From Epilithonimonas tenax DSM 16811 (GTDB lineage Bacteria; Bacteroidota; Bacteroidia; Flavobacteriales; Weeksellaceae), in assembly GCF_000428485.1 (NCBI RefSeq), contig NZ_AUAA01000001.1:124001-188000 (forward strand): a stretch of 64,000 nt of DNA. Reading direction: 5' to 3'. A program made the translations under genes and the position numbers. Below the pieces are notes generated by a model. That model searched no databases and was not told where the DNA came from. It saw only the letters and a program-made list of their open reading frames with translations. Shown here one piece after another: positions 34,997 through 44,779 of this stretch. Each line of letters starts with the position of its first letter. Position 1 is the stretch's first letter.

Positions 34997-35012
34997 TAGC
35001 TAATTGCTTTTA
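34997..35012 (+). repeat. 16-base direct repeat, copy 2
   Basis: TAGCTAATTGCTTTTA, identical to 34576-34591 and 421 bases further on, just downstream of the four-helix-bundle gene. Confidence 0.8.
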
Positions 35013-35069
35013 AAATTAAATAAACCAGCCAAACGCTGTAAATTAAACATTAAAATAAAAATCGCGAAT

Positions 35070-36737
<1,668 letters not shown>

Positions 36738-36761
36738 GAGTCAAAGACCAATAAACTATAT

Positions 36762-36795
36762 AAACCGTTCAGATTTTTCTGAGCGGTTTTTTATT
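36762..36795 (+). terminator. rho-independent terminator of groEL
   Basis: AAACCGTTCAG (36762-36772) pairs with CTGAGCGGTTT (36779-36789), with one G-U pair, followed by T-rich sequence. Confidence 0.85.
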
Positions 36796-36862
36796 TTTAA
36801 AATCAAAAAATTGAGTTTAATCTGTATTTTGAAATTTTGAAATAAAGGCCAATTAATCATAG

Positions 36863-37141
36863 ATGCACAATTTTGATGAACCAATACATATGGGAACTGC
36901 TTTTACATTAAATGCATTATAAGATGTCCATTTTGCAGTAATTAAAGAACTCGAGACTGGCGGATCAACCATTGGAGTCAAAAACCTGCAAATGGTTCAA
37001 TTACAAAAATCAATAGTGGCAATTGGAATGTTTTCTTCATTTGAATCTATACTACAACACAAGCTTGATTGTAAAAATGGATTTGAGGAAGAAGAATCTA
37101 TCAAAGACATTGGGACACCAAAAGATGATTCCGAAAGTTAA
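36863..37141 (+). pseudogene. small gene with an in-frame stop
   Basis: From ATG 36863 the frame reads MHNFDEPIHMGTAFTLNAL, then TAA at 36920-36922. It continues in the same frame with DVHFAVIKELETGGSTIGVK, LQMVQLQKSIVAIGMFSSFE and EEEESIKDIGTPKDDSES to TAA at 37139-37141. The continuation looks like real protein, so I read this as one gene inactivated by a point mutation, not two genes. The family is not recognised. Confidence 0.45.
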
Positions 37142-37143
37142 TA

Positions 37144-37262
37144 TTTGATTTAGAACCTAATAACGCCGACGAAAAGCTGATGAAGATCATCTCAGAACAT
37201 TGCAAAGTCAAATTTGGATATCTGCGCGAAGCTCATTGGCATGCGATTCCGGAAATTACGTG
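37144..37262 (+). pseudogene. protein fragment without start
   Basis: An open stretch reads FDLEPNNADEKLMKIISEHC, then KVKFGYLREAHWHAIPEIT before TGA at about 37260-37262. It has no start codon in context and no recognisable family. It probably belongs to the same decayed locus as 36863-37141. The remaining bases to 37348 show no gene. Confidence 0.3.
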
Positions 37263-37348
37263 ATCTGTATCTTCAAAAAAATTACGGCGTTTATCAAATC
37301 CTTAGATTACCGAAAATCCCTTGACATAAACTACGCTTATTATATAAC

Positions 37349-37376
37349 AAAAGCCACCCGAATCCGGATGGCTTTT
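37349..37376 (-). terminator. rho-independent terminator of the RlpA-like gene
   Basis: AAAAGCCA (37349-37356) pairs with TGGCTTTT (37369-37376), extended by CCG/CGG inside the loop. It lies just downstream of the minus-strand gene ending at 37399. Confidence 0.75.
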
Positions 37377-37398
37377 AAACTTTAAAATAAGTTGAATC

Positions 37399-37767
37399 TT
37401 AGTCGATAATTTCGTATTCGATGGCAATGGTACCTTTTCTGGTGTCGCCTATCGAATCAAATGCAGCTTTCGAGAGATCAAAGGCTCTGGATGAGTGGTA
37501 TGGTCCTCTGTCGTTAACTCTAACTACAACACTTTTCCCAGAGATCAAGTTAGTAACTTTTACTTCTGTCCCAAAAGGAAGTGTTTTATTAGCAGCGGTA
37601 AATTCTTTGTTACTGAAAATTTCTCCGCTTGCTGTTTTCCTACCATTAAACTTATCGTGGTAGAACGATGCAAAACTTGTTTTAGCATCTGTGGCATTGT
37701 TCTTGAAAGAATAAATACCAAGTGTGGAAATCATCATTATGATTACAAGAAGAATTCTTTTTATCAT
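37399..37767 (-). CDS. RlpA-like double-psi beta-barrel protein
   Basis: A 122-residue protein with an N-terminal signal/anchor (MIKRILLVIIMMISTLGIYSF) and a single DPBB domain. The domain reads ASFYHDKFNGRKTASGEIFS, then FTAANKTLPFGTEVKVTNL and VVVRVNDRGPY with FDLSKAAFDSIG. The Asp of NDRGPY corresponds to the family's active-site-like residue. RlpA-type proteins act in the envelope; some are septal lytic transglycosylases, but this one lacks a SPOR domain, so septal targeting is not predicted. A TATCTTTG box at 37802-37795 may be its -7 element. Confidence 0.87.
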   Translation of the reverse strand: MIKRILLVIIMMISTLGIYSFKNNATDAKTSFASFYHDKFNGRKTASGEIFSNKEFTAANKTLPFGTEVKVTNLISGKSVVVRVNDRGPYHSSRAFDLSKAAFDSIGDTRKGTIAIEYEIID

Positions 37768-38236
37768 GTTGAATTTTTATTGGTTTTGACTCTGCAAAGA
37801 TATCAGTAATGACTTTCCGAACCTCATTTTTGACCTGATCTCCCCTCTATTCTGCTCCAATCGTGATGTTGAAGCGCTACAACCACTTACTATAAGGACA
37901 TTACAAAGGTTGTTAAAAAGTGTTAATTTAATATGAATTTTGTTAATTAATTACACCATTCAGACAACAGTTCAAACCAACAAATACCTGATAAACAGCG
38001 CATTAAACTGATATCTAATTTTTAATAAATTCAATATTATGTAAAACTGATCATTTTTTAGCTAAAATAAATTAACAATTAATCACAATACTGATCATTA
38101 TATATTAAAAAATGATTAAATAATACGGAATCGATAAAATTATAAATAAAAGTACGATACGAAGTCTTAATTATATCACAAGACGCTAGAAATCAAATAC
38201 TTAAATCAATTCTGAAAAAAATTTAACAAAATTCAT
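37768..38236. other. long AT-rich intergenic region
   Basis: About 470 bases without a gene on either strand. It contains the predicted -7 box of the RlpA-like gene (37795-37802). Two copies of ACTGATCATT (38046-38055 and 38090-38099), each with a TGATCA palindrome, could be a binding site. Otherwise it is AT-rich sequence in which I see nothing specific. Confidence 0.5.
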
Positions 38237-38264
38237 AAAAAAAGCCTTCAAAAATGAAGGCTTT
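38237..38264 (-). terminator. rho-independent terminator of rimO
   Basis: AAAGCCTTCA (38241-38250) is perfectly complementary to TGAAGGCTTT (38255-38264), and the minus strand continues with T residues. Confidence 0.85.
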
Positions 38265-38283
38265 ATATTGTTCAAAATGGTAA

Positions 38284-39585
38284 TTATACCAATTCTCCTA
38301 TCAGATCATAATCTTCTGCGGAGGTAATTCTCACGTCTGCAAACTCGCCAATAGAGATGTAAGTGTCTTTTGCAGGAACCAAAACCGTATTATCGACGTC
38401 CGGAGAATCATACTCTGTTCTGCCTACGAAGTAATCGCCTTCTTTCCTGTCAAAGATACACCTGAACACCTTACCGATCTTTTCCTGGTTTTTCTCCCAA
38501 GAGATCTGCTGCTGGATTTCCATGATTTGCTCTACCCTGCTTTGTTTCACTTCATCAGAAATAATATCCTCCAAAACATATGCGGTCGTATTTTCTTCGT
38601 GAGAATAAGTGAAACAACCTAGACGATCGAATCTCTGATCTCTTACCCATTGTTTCAATTCTTCGAATTTCTCGTCCGTCTCACCTGGGAAACCTACGAT
38701 CAATGTGGTTCTGATTGCCATATCCGGCACTTTCTCACGGAACTTATCAAGGAGTGCATTGGTCTTTTCAAAAGTTGTGCCCCGTTTCATCGCTTTCAAT
38801 AACTCTGTATTGATGTGCTGCAGAGGAATATCGATGTAATTACAGATCTTCGGTTCGTTTCTGATAATATCGAGTACATCTTCCGGGAAACCTGTAGGGA
38901 AAGCATAATGAAGCCTGATCCACTCTATCCCTTCCACTTTTATCAATTCCTGAAGTAATTCTCCTAAAGCTCTTTTCTTATAGATATCCAAACCGTAGAA
39001 GGTAAGGTCCTGAGCAATCAGGATCAATTCTTTGACCCCTTTTTTCGCCAGTTTTTGAGTTTCGATGATCAATTTCTCAATAGGTGTAGAAATGTGATTT
39101 CCTCTCATCAACGGGATTGCACAGAAAGAACAAGGGCGGTCACAGCCTTCTGATATTTTGAGATAAGCGTAATGCTTCGGTGTTGTCGTAAGCCTCTCGC
39201 CTACCAACTCGTGTTTGTAATCTGCACCAAGATGCTTCAGCAAAATAGGCAGATCACGGGTTCCGAAGTATTGGTCTACATCGGGAATCTCGCGGATCAA
39301 ATCCGGTTTGTATCTTTCGGAAAGACAGCCAGTCACAAAAACCTTTTCTACCAGACCCTGATTCTTCAGGTCTACATATTCCAGAATCGTATTGATGCTT
39401 TCTTCTTTTGCGTTATCTATGAATCCGCAGGTATTGATCACCACAATATCTCCTTTTTCTTCGTGTACCACATTTTTTCCGTTGGCTTCCAGCTGGCCCA
39501 TCAAGACTTCTGAGTCGTAGACGTTTTTGGAACATCCAAGAGTGACGATATTTATTTTTTTCTTACCTGTTGATTTCGTACGCAT
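38284..39585 (-). CDS. rimO: ribosomal protein S12 methylthiotransferase
   Basis: A 433-residue methylthiotransferase. The N-terminal UPF0004 domain holds Cys18 (TLGCSKNVYDSE), Cys53 (INTCGFID) and Cys87 (TGCLSE). The radical-SAM cluster is CDRPCSFC (Cys148, Cys152, Cys155). A TRAM domain lies at the end (about residues 370-433). The GCSKN and GNHIS/PLMRG patterns fit RimO rather than MiaB. It adds a methylthio group to an aspartate of S12. Its predicted promoter (TTTG 39633-39630, 17 bases, TAAATTTG 39612-39605) overlaps the terminator of the glycan cluster. Confidence 0.93.
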   Translation of the reverse strand: MRTKSTGKKKINIVTLGCSKNVYDSEVLMGQLEANGKNVVHEEKGDIVVINTCGFIDNAKEESINTILEYVDLKNQGLVEKVFVTGCLSERYKPDLIREIPDVDQYFGTRDLPILLKHLGADYKHELVGERLTTTPKHYAYLKISEGCDRPCSFCAIPLMRGNHISTPIEKLIIETQKLAKKGVKELILIAQDLTFYGLDIYKKRALGELLQELIKVEGIEWIRLHYAFPTGFPEDVLDIIRNEPKICNYIDIPLQHINTELLKAMKRGTTFEKTNALLDKFREKVPDMAIRTTLIVGFPGETDEKFEELKQWVRDQRFDRLGCFTYSHEENTTAYVLEDIISDEVKQSRVEQIMEIQQQISWEKNQEKIGKVFRCIFDRKEGDYFVGRTEYDSPDVDNTVLVPAKDTYISIGEFADVRITSAEDYDLIGELV

Positions 39586-39604
39586 TTATAAAAATTTGAA
39601 GTTG

Positions 39605-39633
39605 CAAATTTAGTGATAAAAAAAAGAACCAAA
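39605..39633 (-). promoter_or_regulatory. predicted promoter of rimO
   Basis: On the minus strand, TTTG (39633-39630), 17 bases, then TAAATTTG (39612-39605), about 20 bases before the ATG. The -33 element lies inside the upstream terminator hairpin. Confidence 0.5.
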
Positions 39634-39646
39634 ATTTGGTTCTTTC
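39618..39646 (-). terminator. terminator at the end of the glycan cluster
   Basis: AAAGAACCAAA and TTTGGTTCTTT form a near-perfect palindrome (39623-39645), followed on the minus strand by T residues. It is placed about 32 bases after the last gene of the cluster. Confidence 0.75.
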
Positions 39647-39677
39647 TATTTAGATTATTTTTAAACAAGTTGATACT

Positions 39678-41069
39678 TTAATAAGCCTGCTCGTCTCCTT
39701 TGATGATATTATAAAAGGTCAAAAAAACAATTTTAAGATCTAGAAAAAATGACCAGTTCTGGATATACCAAATATCTTTTTCTATTCTTTTTTCCATGTC
39801 TTTGTCAGAGAATATCTCGCCACGAGAACCCATGACCTGTGCCCAGCCAGTAATTCCAGGCTTGACAATATGTCTCAGCATATATTTTTTTGTAATCTTG
39901 GAATATTGATCAGTCTGTGACAGCATATGTGGCCTTGGTCCTACGATAGACATATTCCCCATTAAAACATTGATAAACTGTGGCAATTCATCTATGCTCG
40001 TTTTTCTGATAAACTTACCAAATTTTGTAATCCTGCTATCTCCTTTTTTGGCCATCACGATATCAGAATGACTGTTGATTGCCATACTTCTAAATTTGAT
40101 ACATTTAAAAGGTTCATTTTTAATACCTGATCTCTTTTGCAGAAAGAAAACAGAACCCTTACTTTCTATTTTGATAATAAGAGCCACGATTGGAATAAGC
40201 CACGACAGGATAAAAATAATAACAAACAGTGAAAAAACGACATCAAACAATCTTTTTACAAATTGATTTTCCGCATTGGTTAACGGCTCTTTCATTAATT
40301 TTAAAAAAGGCACTCCTTGAATGACATCAAAAGAATGTGGCCCCATATTAATATACTTAAAATCCGGAACGATATATATTCTGATCATTTTATGTTCTGC
40401 CACATGAACGATCTCATTATACAATTCTTCGTCTATTGAATCGTCGCAAAGAATGATATTGTCTATTTTTTCATTTTCAAGATCTTCAAGAAGAGCATTG
40501 ATATCACCCAGATATTTCCCTTTTTCAGTGGCACTTTCAATGGAATAAAATCCTCTAATTCCCATAGATGATCGTATCTCCTCGTTGGATAAAATGGTTG
40601 TTGAAAAATTATTCTTTCCTATTAAAATGGTATTGACGGAAGTGATTTTTCTGCTGATTTTTATCCTGTATTTTTTACGGATCAGAAATATGACTATTCT
40701 TCCCAAAACCATCATAGAGGTTACCAAAAGCAGATACTTCACGGTAAACCAAATACTTATTGATTTGGAATAAATCAGTGTATTGTAAAAGAAAAAGAAT
40801 ACAATAAATATAGAAAGGGCTTTGAATAAGGAGCTGAAGTGTTTTGCAGAATCTTTATAATAAGAATCCGCATACAACTTCACTAATTTGGAAATGATAT
40901 ACCAGGAAAAATTGAGGATCAATAACTGAGTCTTGTAATCTGGCTTAATAACAGAAATTTCTGAGGGACTAATAAGAAAATTGATCCCTAATAGAAAGAA
41001 TAAATTGATAACGATATAATCCCCAAATACAAGATATTTGGTTAATTTTTTCAAGAAATAAAGCGGCAT
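39678..41069 (-). CDS. undecaprenyl-phosphate sugar phosphotransferase, WcaJ/polyprenyl glycosylphosphotransferase type
   Basis: A 463-residue enzyme with four N-terminal membrane helices (about residues 10-115), a Rossmann-like CoA-binding-type middle domain (about 140-255), and a C-terminal bacterial sugar-transferase domain. The last reads KRLFDVVFSLFVIIFILSW, then FKCIKFRSM, SIDELPQFINVLMGNMSIVGPRPH and [17 protein letters not shown]. This is the polytopic phosphoglycosyl transferase architecture that puts the first sugar phosphate (often glucose or galactose) on undecaprenyl phosphate. It is the last gene of the cluster and a second initiator besides the small PglC-like enzyme at 59.3 kb. 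A TATATTTG box (41154-41147) suggests it may have its own promoter. Confidence 0.9.
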   Translation of the reverse strand: MPLYFLKKLTKYLVFGDYIVINLFFLLGINFLISPSEISVIKPDYKTQLLILNFSWYIISKLVKLYADSYYKDSAKHFSSLFKALSIFIVFFFFYNTLIYSKSISIWFTVKYLLLVTSMMVLGRIVIFLIRKKYRIKISRKITSVNTILIGKNNFSTTILSNEEIRSSMGIRGFYSIESATEKGKYLGDINALLEDLENEKIDNIILCDDSIDEELYNEIVHVAEHKMIRIYIVPDFKYINMGPHSFDVIQGVPFLKLMKEPLTNAENQFVKRLFDVVFSLFVIIFILSWLIPIVALIIKIESKGSVFFLQKRSGIKNEPFKCIKFRSMAINSHSDIVMAKKGDSRITKFGKFIRKTSIDELPQFINVLMGNMSIVGPRPHMLSQTDQYSKITKKYMLRHIVKPGITGWAQVMGSRGEIFSDKDMEKRIEKDIWYIQNWSFFLDLKIVFLTFYNIIKGDEQAY

Positions 41070-41193
41070 ATTCTAAAACATCAAGTATTGATTTTTAATT
41101 TCATCAGTTACATTCGATATTTACAAAAAATCGCAAATGGCAGTTTCAAATATAACATTTATTTAAAGATAGTAAATTACAATTTTAAATAAA

Positions 41194-41739
41194 TTAAAAA
41201 TTATGCTCAGAAAACTTAGAAAGTATCGCGTCTTTATCTGATAAAATTACATCTTCCAATGGAAGTCTCCAGTCAATATTAATTTGTTCATCGTTCCAGA
41301 GCACACCTCCTTCTGATTCTTTATTATAAAAGTTGTCACATTTGTATGCAAAGACTGCTGTTTCACTTAAAACAGAAAAACCATGTCCGAAACCTCGTGG
41401 AACATAGAGTTGAAGTTTATTTTCCGGTGTCAGTTCTATTCCAAACCATTTACCAAAAGTTGGAGATTCTTCCCGGAGATCTACTGCGACGTCAAAGACT
41501 TTGCCCTCCAGACAAGAGACCAATTTTGCCTGTGCATGCTCACCCTTCTGAAGGTGAAGACCTCTCAACACACCATAGGATGATTTTGAAATATTGTCCT
41601 GTACAAAATGGCCATTGAGACCTGTAGCCTCTTCAAATCTCTTCTCATTATATTTTTCAAAGAAAAAACCTCTATCGTCTTCAAATACGGTTGGCTCTAT
41701 AATGTAACAATCCTTAAGTGGCGTTTCTTTTACTTTCAT
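41194..41739 (-). CDS. rfbC: dTDP-4-dehydrorhamnose 3,5-epimerase
   Basis: A 181-residue cupin epimerase of normal length. FEDDRGFFFEKYNEKRFEEATG is the N-terminal signature; VLRGLHLQKGEHAQAKLVSC carries the catalytic His62; YVPRGFGHGFSVLSETAVFAYKCDNFY carries Tyr132. The family converts dTDP-4-keto-6-deoxyglucose toward dTDP-rhamnose. RmlA, RmlB and RmlD are not in this window, so they are elsewhere or the enzyme serves another 6-deoxy sugar. It overlaps the start of its upstream neighbour's stop by four bases, implying tight coupling with the nucleotidyltransferase. Confidence 0.92.
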   Translation of the reverse strand: MKVKETPLKDCYIIEPTVFEDDRGFFFEKYNEKRFEEATGLNGHFVQDNISKSSYGVLRGLHLQKGEHAQAKLVSCLEGKVFDVAVDLREESPTFGKWFGIELTPENKLQLYVPRGFGHGFSVLSETAVFAYKCDNFYNKESEGGVLWNDEQINIDWRLPLEDVILSDKDAILSKFSEHNF

Positions 41740-42194
41740 ACGATCTGTTTTCCTAAAGTTGAATCTATCTTTTTTAATTCCTGCTCAAACACAGACTTTT
41801 TCAGTGCAGAACTGGAGAATCTATGATCCCTCTTGTTGTAAAAAATGTCAATTCCTTTTTCTTCGCAATATGCTTTGCCCGTAAAATTCTTATCCTTGTA
41901 ATCACTGCCGATAATACGCACATCCACTACGAAAGACTGCAAAATATCCATAAGATCCTCCTCTGTATTGTAAGGAATAATCTCATCCACATCTTTACAA
42001 GCTTTTAGCTGAATATAGCGCTCTACAATGGTTTGTGTAGGTTTATTTTTATTGGGGCGATCAAATGTCGGATCCAGTTGGAGACCAACTATCAGGTAAT
42101 CACAGACAGTTTTGGCTTCTTCCAGCATCTTGATATGACCTGCATGAAGCAAATCAAAAGAAGAAAAGGTAATTCCAACTTTTTGTGTTTTCAT
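41736..42194 (-). CDS. TagD-like cytidylyl/adenylyltransferase
   Basis: A 152-residue nucleotidyltransferase. VGITFSSFDLLHAGHIKMLEEAK carries the HxGH motif (His17, His20), and RFSSSALKK near the end corresponds to the ISTT-x-x-K/R motif. It is similar in layout to glycerol-3-phosphate cytidylyltransferases (TagD), with an unusually long insert (QLDPTFDRPNKNKPTQTIVERYIQL) that also occurs in ethanolamine-phosphate/other cytidylyltransferases. In this cluster it probably activates a polyol phosphate or similar substituent for the glycan. The exact substrate is unknown. Its stop overlaps rfbC by four bases. Confidence 0.82.
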   Translation of the reverse strand: MKTQKVGITFSSFDLLHAGHIKMLEEAKTVCDYLIVGLQLDPTFDRPNKNKPTQTIVERYIQLKACKDVDEIIPYNTEEDLMDILQSFVVDVRIIGSDYKDKNFTGKAYCEEKGIDIFYNKRDHRFSSSALKKSVFEQELKKIDSTLGKQIV

Positions 42195-42252
42195 AAGTTT
42201 TAGTTTATGACTACAAAAGTAAAGATTATAAATTAAAAAAAAAATTATTTTA

Positions 42253-43356
42253 TCAAAGTTTAAAAGCTTGTAAATAAACGTTTACCAATTCTGTAAAGTT
42301 TTTTTGTTTATCATATTCTGTAAAAGCTTTGTTAAAAGAACTGTCTCCTAATTGGGAGATCAACGCTTTGTTTTTAAACAGATTGATCTTCTCTACAGCC
42401 TCGTTCAGGTTGTCAAAAACAAAACCATTGTATCCAACTTCTACACAATCTTTGTTACCAATGATATTGCTTACGACCAATGGTTTTCTCATCACCATTG
42501 CTTCTATCAAAGCTATTGGAAGCCCTTCCCAAAGAGATACCTGCAGGTAAAGATCTATCTCATTGAGCTTATTCAAAAGATCTTCTCTGGTTTTGACCCA
42601 GCCAGTTACTGTGATGTTTTGTGAATCTATCTCGTGCTCTAATTCACCATTACCAATCCAAATAAAGTCTGCATCAGGGATTTGCTTAGCTATTTCATTA
42701 AAGAGTTTTGGATTTTTCTGAGGTGTAAGTCTTCCTATTGTCCCTATTGTAAGACGTTTTTTATCAATATTTCTAATCAACTTTTGGGGTAGACCAAAAT
42801 CTACTCCATTTCTGATTAGAATTGTTTTGGAGATTTTTTTTGCAATTTCATATTCTGTATTCCCAGAAGCTACAGTTGTACCTCCCAGTAGAAAAGGCAT
42901 CACATTTTCAATGATTTTAAACAGATAAACTTTACTTTTAGAAATATTTTTCTGAATAAACGCATACCCGTGTGGAGAATAGAAAATCTTGTCTTTACTG
43001 ATTAATCCAAAAACTGCAATTCTTGCCAGAACACCCGATTTGGATGAATGCAGATGCAGAATATCAGGTTTTATTTTTTTCAGTAATGCTCTGGTTTGTT
43101 TTATGATTCCAAAATCATTCTTCAAGTCTATCTCTCTCCGCATATCCAATTCGTGAAGGATGATAGACGGATGAATTTCGTGATCGAACATTTCTTTATC
43201 AAACTCTACTCTGTTTGGGCTGTATATCAAATGAATTTCTAAGTCAAACGCAGTATCTACCAATGCCAAAAAATTACAAAGATCTTTGACATAAGTATAA
43301 ACGCCTCCTCCGAATGCTTCTACAAATTGAACGATTTTAATTGTATCTTTCTTCAA
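42253..43356 (-). CDS. glycosyltransferase family 4
   Basis: A 367-residue GT-B enzyme. The N-terminal domain contains VEAFGGGVYTYVKDLCNFL and PDILHLHSSKSGVLARIAVF. The C-terminal donor-binding domain contains TIGRLTPQKNPKLFNEIAKQ and SLWEGLPIALIEAMVMRKPLVVSN, the E-x7-E-type motif of GT4 enzymes. It adds one sugar to the lipid-linked repeat unit on the cytoplasmic face; donor and acceptor cannot be told from sequence. It lies between the secreted glycoside hydrolase and the TagD-like gene. Confidence 0.9.
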   Translation of the reverse strand: MKKDTIKIVQFVEAFGGGVYTYVKDLCNFLALVDTAFDLEIHLIYSPNRVEFDKEMFDHEIHPSIILHELDMRREIDLKNDFGIIKQTRALLKKIKPDILHLHSSKSGVLARIAVFGLISKDKIFYSPHGYAFIQKNISKSKVYLFKIIENVMPFLLGGTTVASGNTEYEIAKKISKTILIRNGVDFGLPQKLIRNIDKKRLTIGTIGRLTPQKNPKLFNEIAKQIPDADFIWIGNGELEHEIDSQNITVTGWVKTREDLLNKLNEIDLYLQVSLWEGLPIALIEAMVMRKPLVVSNIIGNKDCVEVGYNGFVFDNLNEAVEKINLFKNKALISQLGDSSFNKAFTEYDKQKNFTELVNVYLQAFKL

Positions 43357-43430
43357 GTAAGTATTTTAAATAATTAATTATAAAAAAATGAAAATAACCA
43401 ATATTACAATTTAACATTGCATCTACTATT

Positions 43431-44738
43431 TTATTTATGTGATATTACCAGATAATATAAACTTTTTGCTTTTAAATTTTTCAAGCCTATAGTTGTGCTT
43501 TTTTTATTGAGTACAATATTACTTTTGAATACCAAAACAGGCTTTTCCAAATAAGCAGATCCTGTGTTTGGAATTTCGTATAATTGAAGAGACTTATTTT
43601 TAACTAATTTTAAATCATAAATATTATGAATGCTAAGAGACAAATTACTATAATTCTTGTCACCTAAATTACCAATCAAAGAGCATAAATTATTGTTTTT
43701 ATCAAAAGATGAAATGGATATCACTTCTTGGTTACTAGTTTTTGAGTCCAATCTCTTTTCCAAACTATCCGCATAATATTTGTAAAACCACCAAGAAGCT
43801 CGCGTCTTTCCGGCAGGTGTAAGAATTCCATCCATAGAATTGTTCCAGCAACTATTTTCGCCTTCATTATCCGGATTATCCCAACAAGCCTTACACCCTC
43901 CATAAACTTTGCTTTTTTCCAAAGAGTTAATATAAGAGAAAGCAGTCAGAGGATTAAATTGCTCTTCCAATCCTATAATTTCGGGAATATAAATATTTTC
44001 AACACCCAGATTTGGATATTTTTTCAGTAATTGTTTTATCTCCTTTATGTTGTCCTGAAGCTTTACAGCATCTTTTTGATTTCCTAAATCATGCCAATTA
44101 AGAATATCTAACTGGATATTGTTTTTACTGCAGTAATTTAAAAATGCTTCAATATATTCTTTATCGTAGCTACTGATTGATGGTCCGGTAATCTTTGCAT
44201 TTTTACCATCCGGCGAATTTCTGAGTGCATCGTGGGCAACTTTGAATGTTTGAAAATATTCCTCTCTAGTTCCTCCCCAAACTTCTTTTAGATTAGGTTC
44301 ATTCCAAACGTCAAAAACCACCTTATTACCAAGCTCTTTGTAAAGATTACCTGTCATCTGTGCAAATGGTTTCCCATTATCGGATGGCCGAATCCAACCG
44401 CCTTTTTCCTTATACCAGTGTTCTTCATCATAGATATCACTTAAAACGATGATTGGAACAATATTGTTTTTTAAAAGGATCGCTACCTGTGCCTTTCTTT
44501 TGGGCGTATGTTCTTTCAATTTTGCTCCAAATCTCCAATATTTCGGTTTTAATTCCGAAATATTTTTTTGCAATGGTGCTAATTCATTAAAATGTAAAAA
44601 TCCAGCAGCAGATTCTACTTTTTTATTTTTGATATTCAAATCCACGACAATCTCTACATTGTTGGAAACTTTCTGACAAAATACAATTAAAATATTACTA
44701 AAAAAAAGGATAACAAATATTATGGATTTATTGCTCAT
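43431..44738 (-). CDS. secreted clan-A glycoside hydrolase (GH39-like)
   Basis: A 435-residue protein with signal peptide MSNKSIIFVILFFSNILIVFCQ. The barrel domain shows FDVWNEPNLKEVWGG with the likely acid/base Glu147 (the NEP motif of clan GH-A) and NIYIPEI with the likely nucleophile Glu253. SWWFYKYYADSLEKRLDSK and a C-terminal beta domain follow, as in GH39 xylosidase/iduronidase relatives. Its placement between glycosyltransferase genes suggests it cuts or trims the cluster's own polysaccharide in the periplasm or outside. That link is inference; activity against a host or plant glycan is possible. Confidence 0.78.
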   Translation of the reverse strand: MSNKSIIFVILFFSNILIVFCQKVSNNVEIVVDLNIKNKKVESAAGFLHFNELAPLQKNISELKPKYWRFGAKLKEHTPKRKAQVAILLKNNIVPIIVLSDIYDEEHWYKEKGGWIRPSDNGKPFAQMTGNLYKELGNKVVFDVWNEPNLKEVWGGTREEYFQTFKVAHDALRNSPDGKNAKITGPSISSYDKEYIEAFLNYCSKNNIQLDILNWHDLGNQKDAVKLQDNIKEIKQLLKKYPNLGVENIYIPEIIGLEEQFNPLTAFSYINSLEKSKVYGGCKACWDNPDNEGENSCWNNSMDGILTPAGKTRASWWFYKYYADSLEKRLDSKTSNQEVISISSFDKNNNLCSLIGNLGDKNYSNLSLSIHNIYDLKLVKNKSLQLYEIPNTGSAYLEKPVLVFKSNIVLNKKSTTIGLKNLKAKSLYYLVISHK

Positions 44739-44779
44739 ATAAACGATTTAATTAATGAGGAAAATTTTGAACTTTGACA

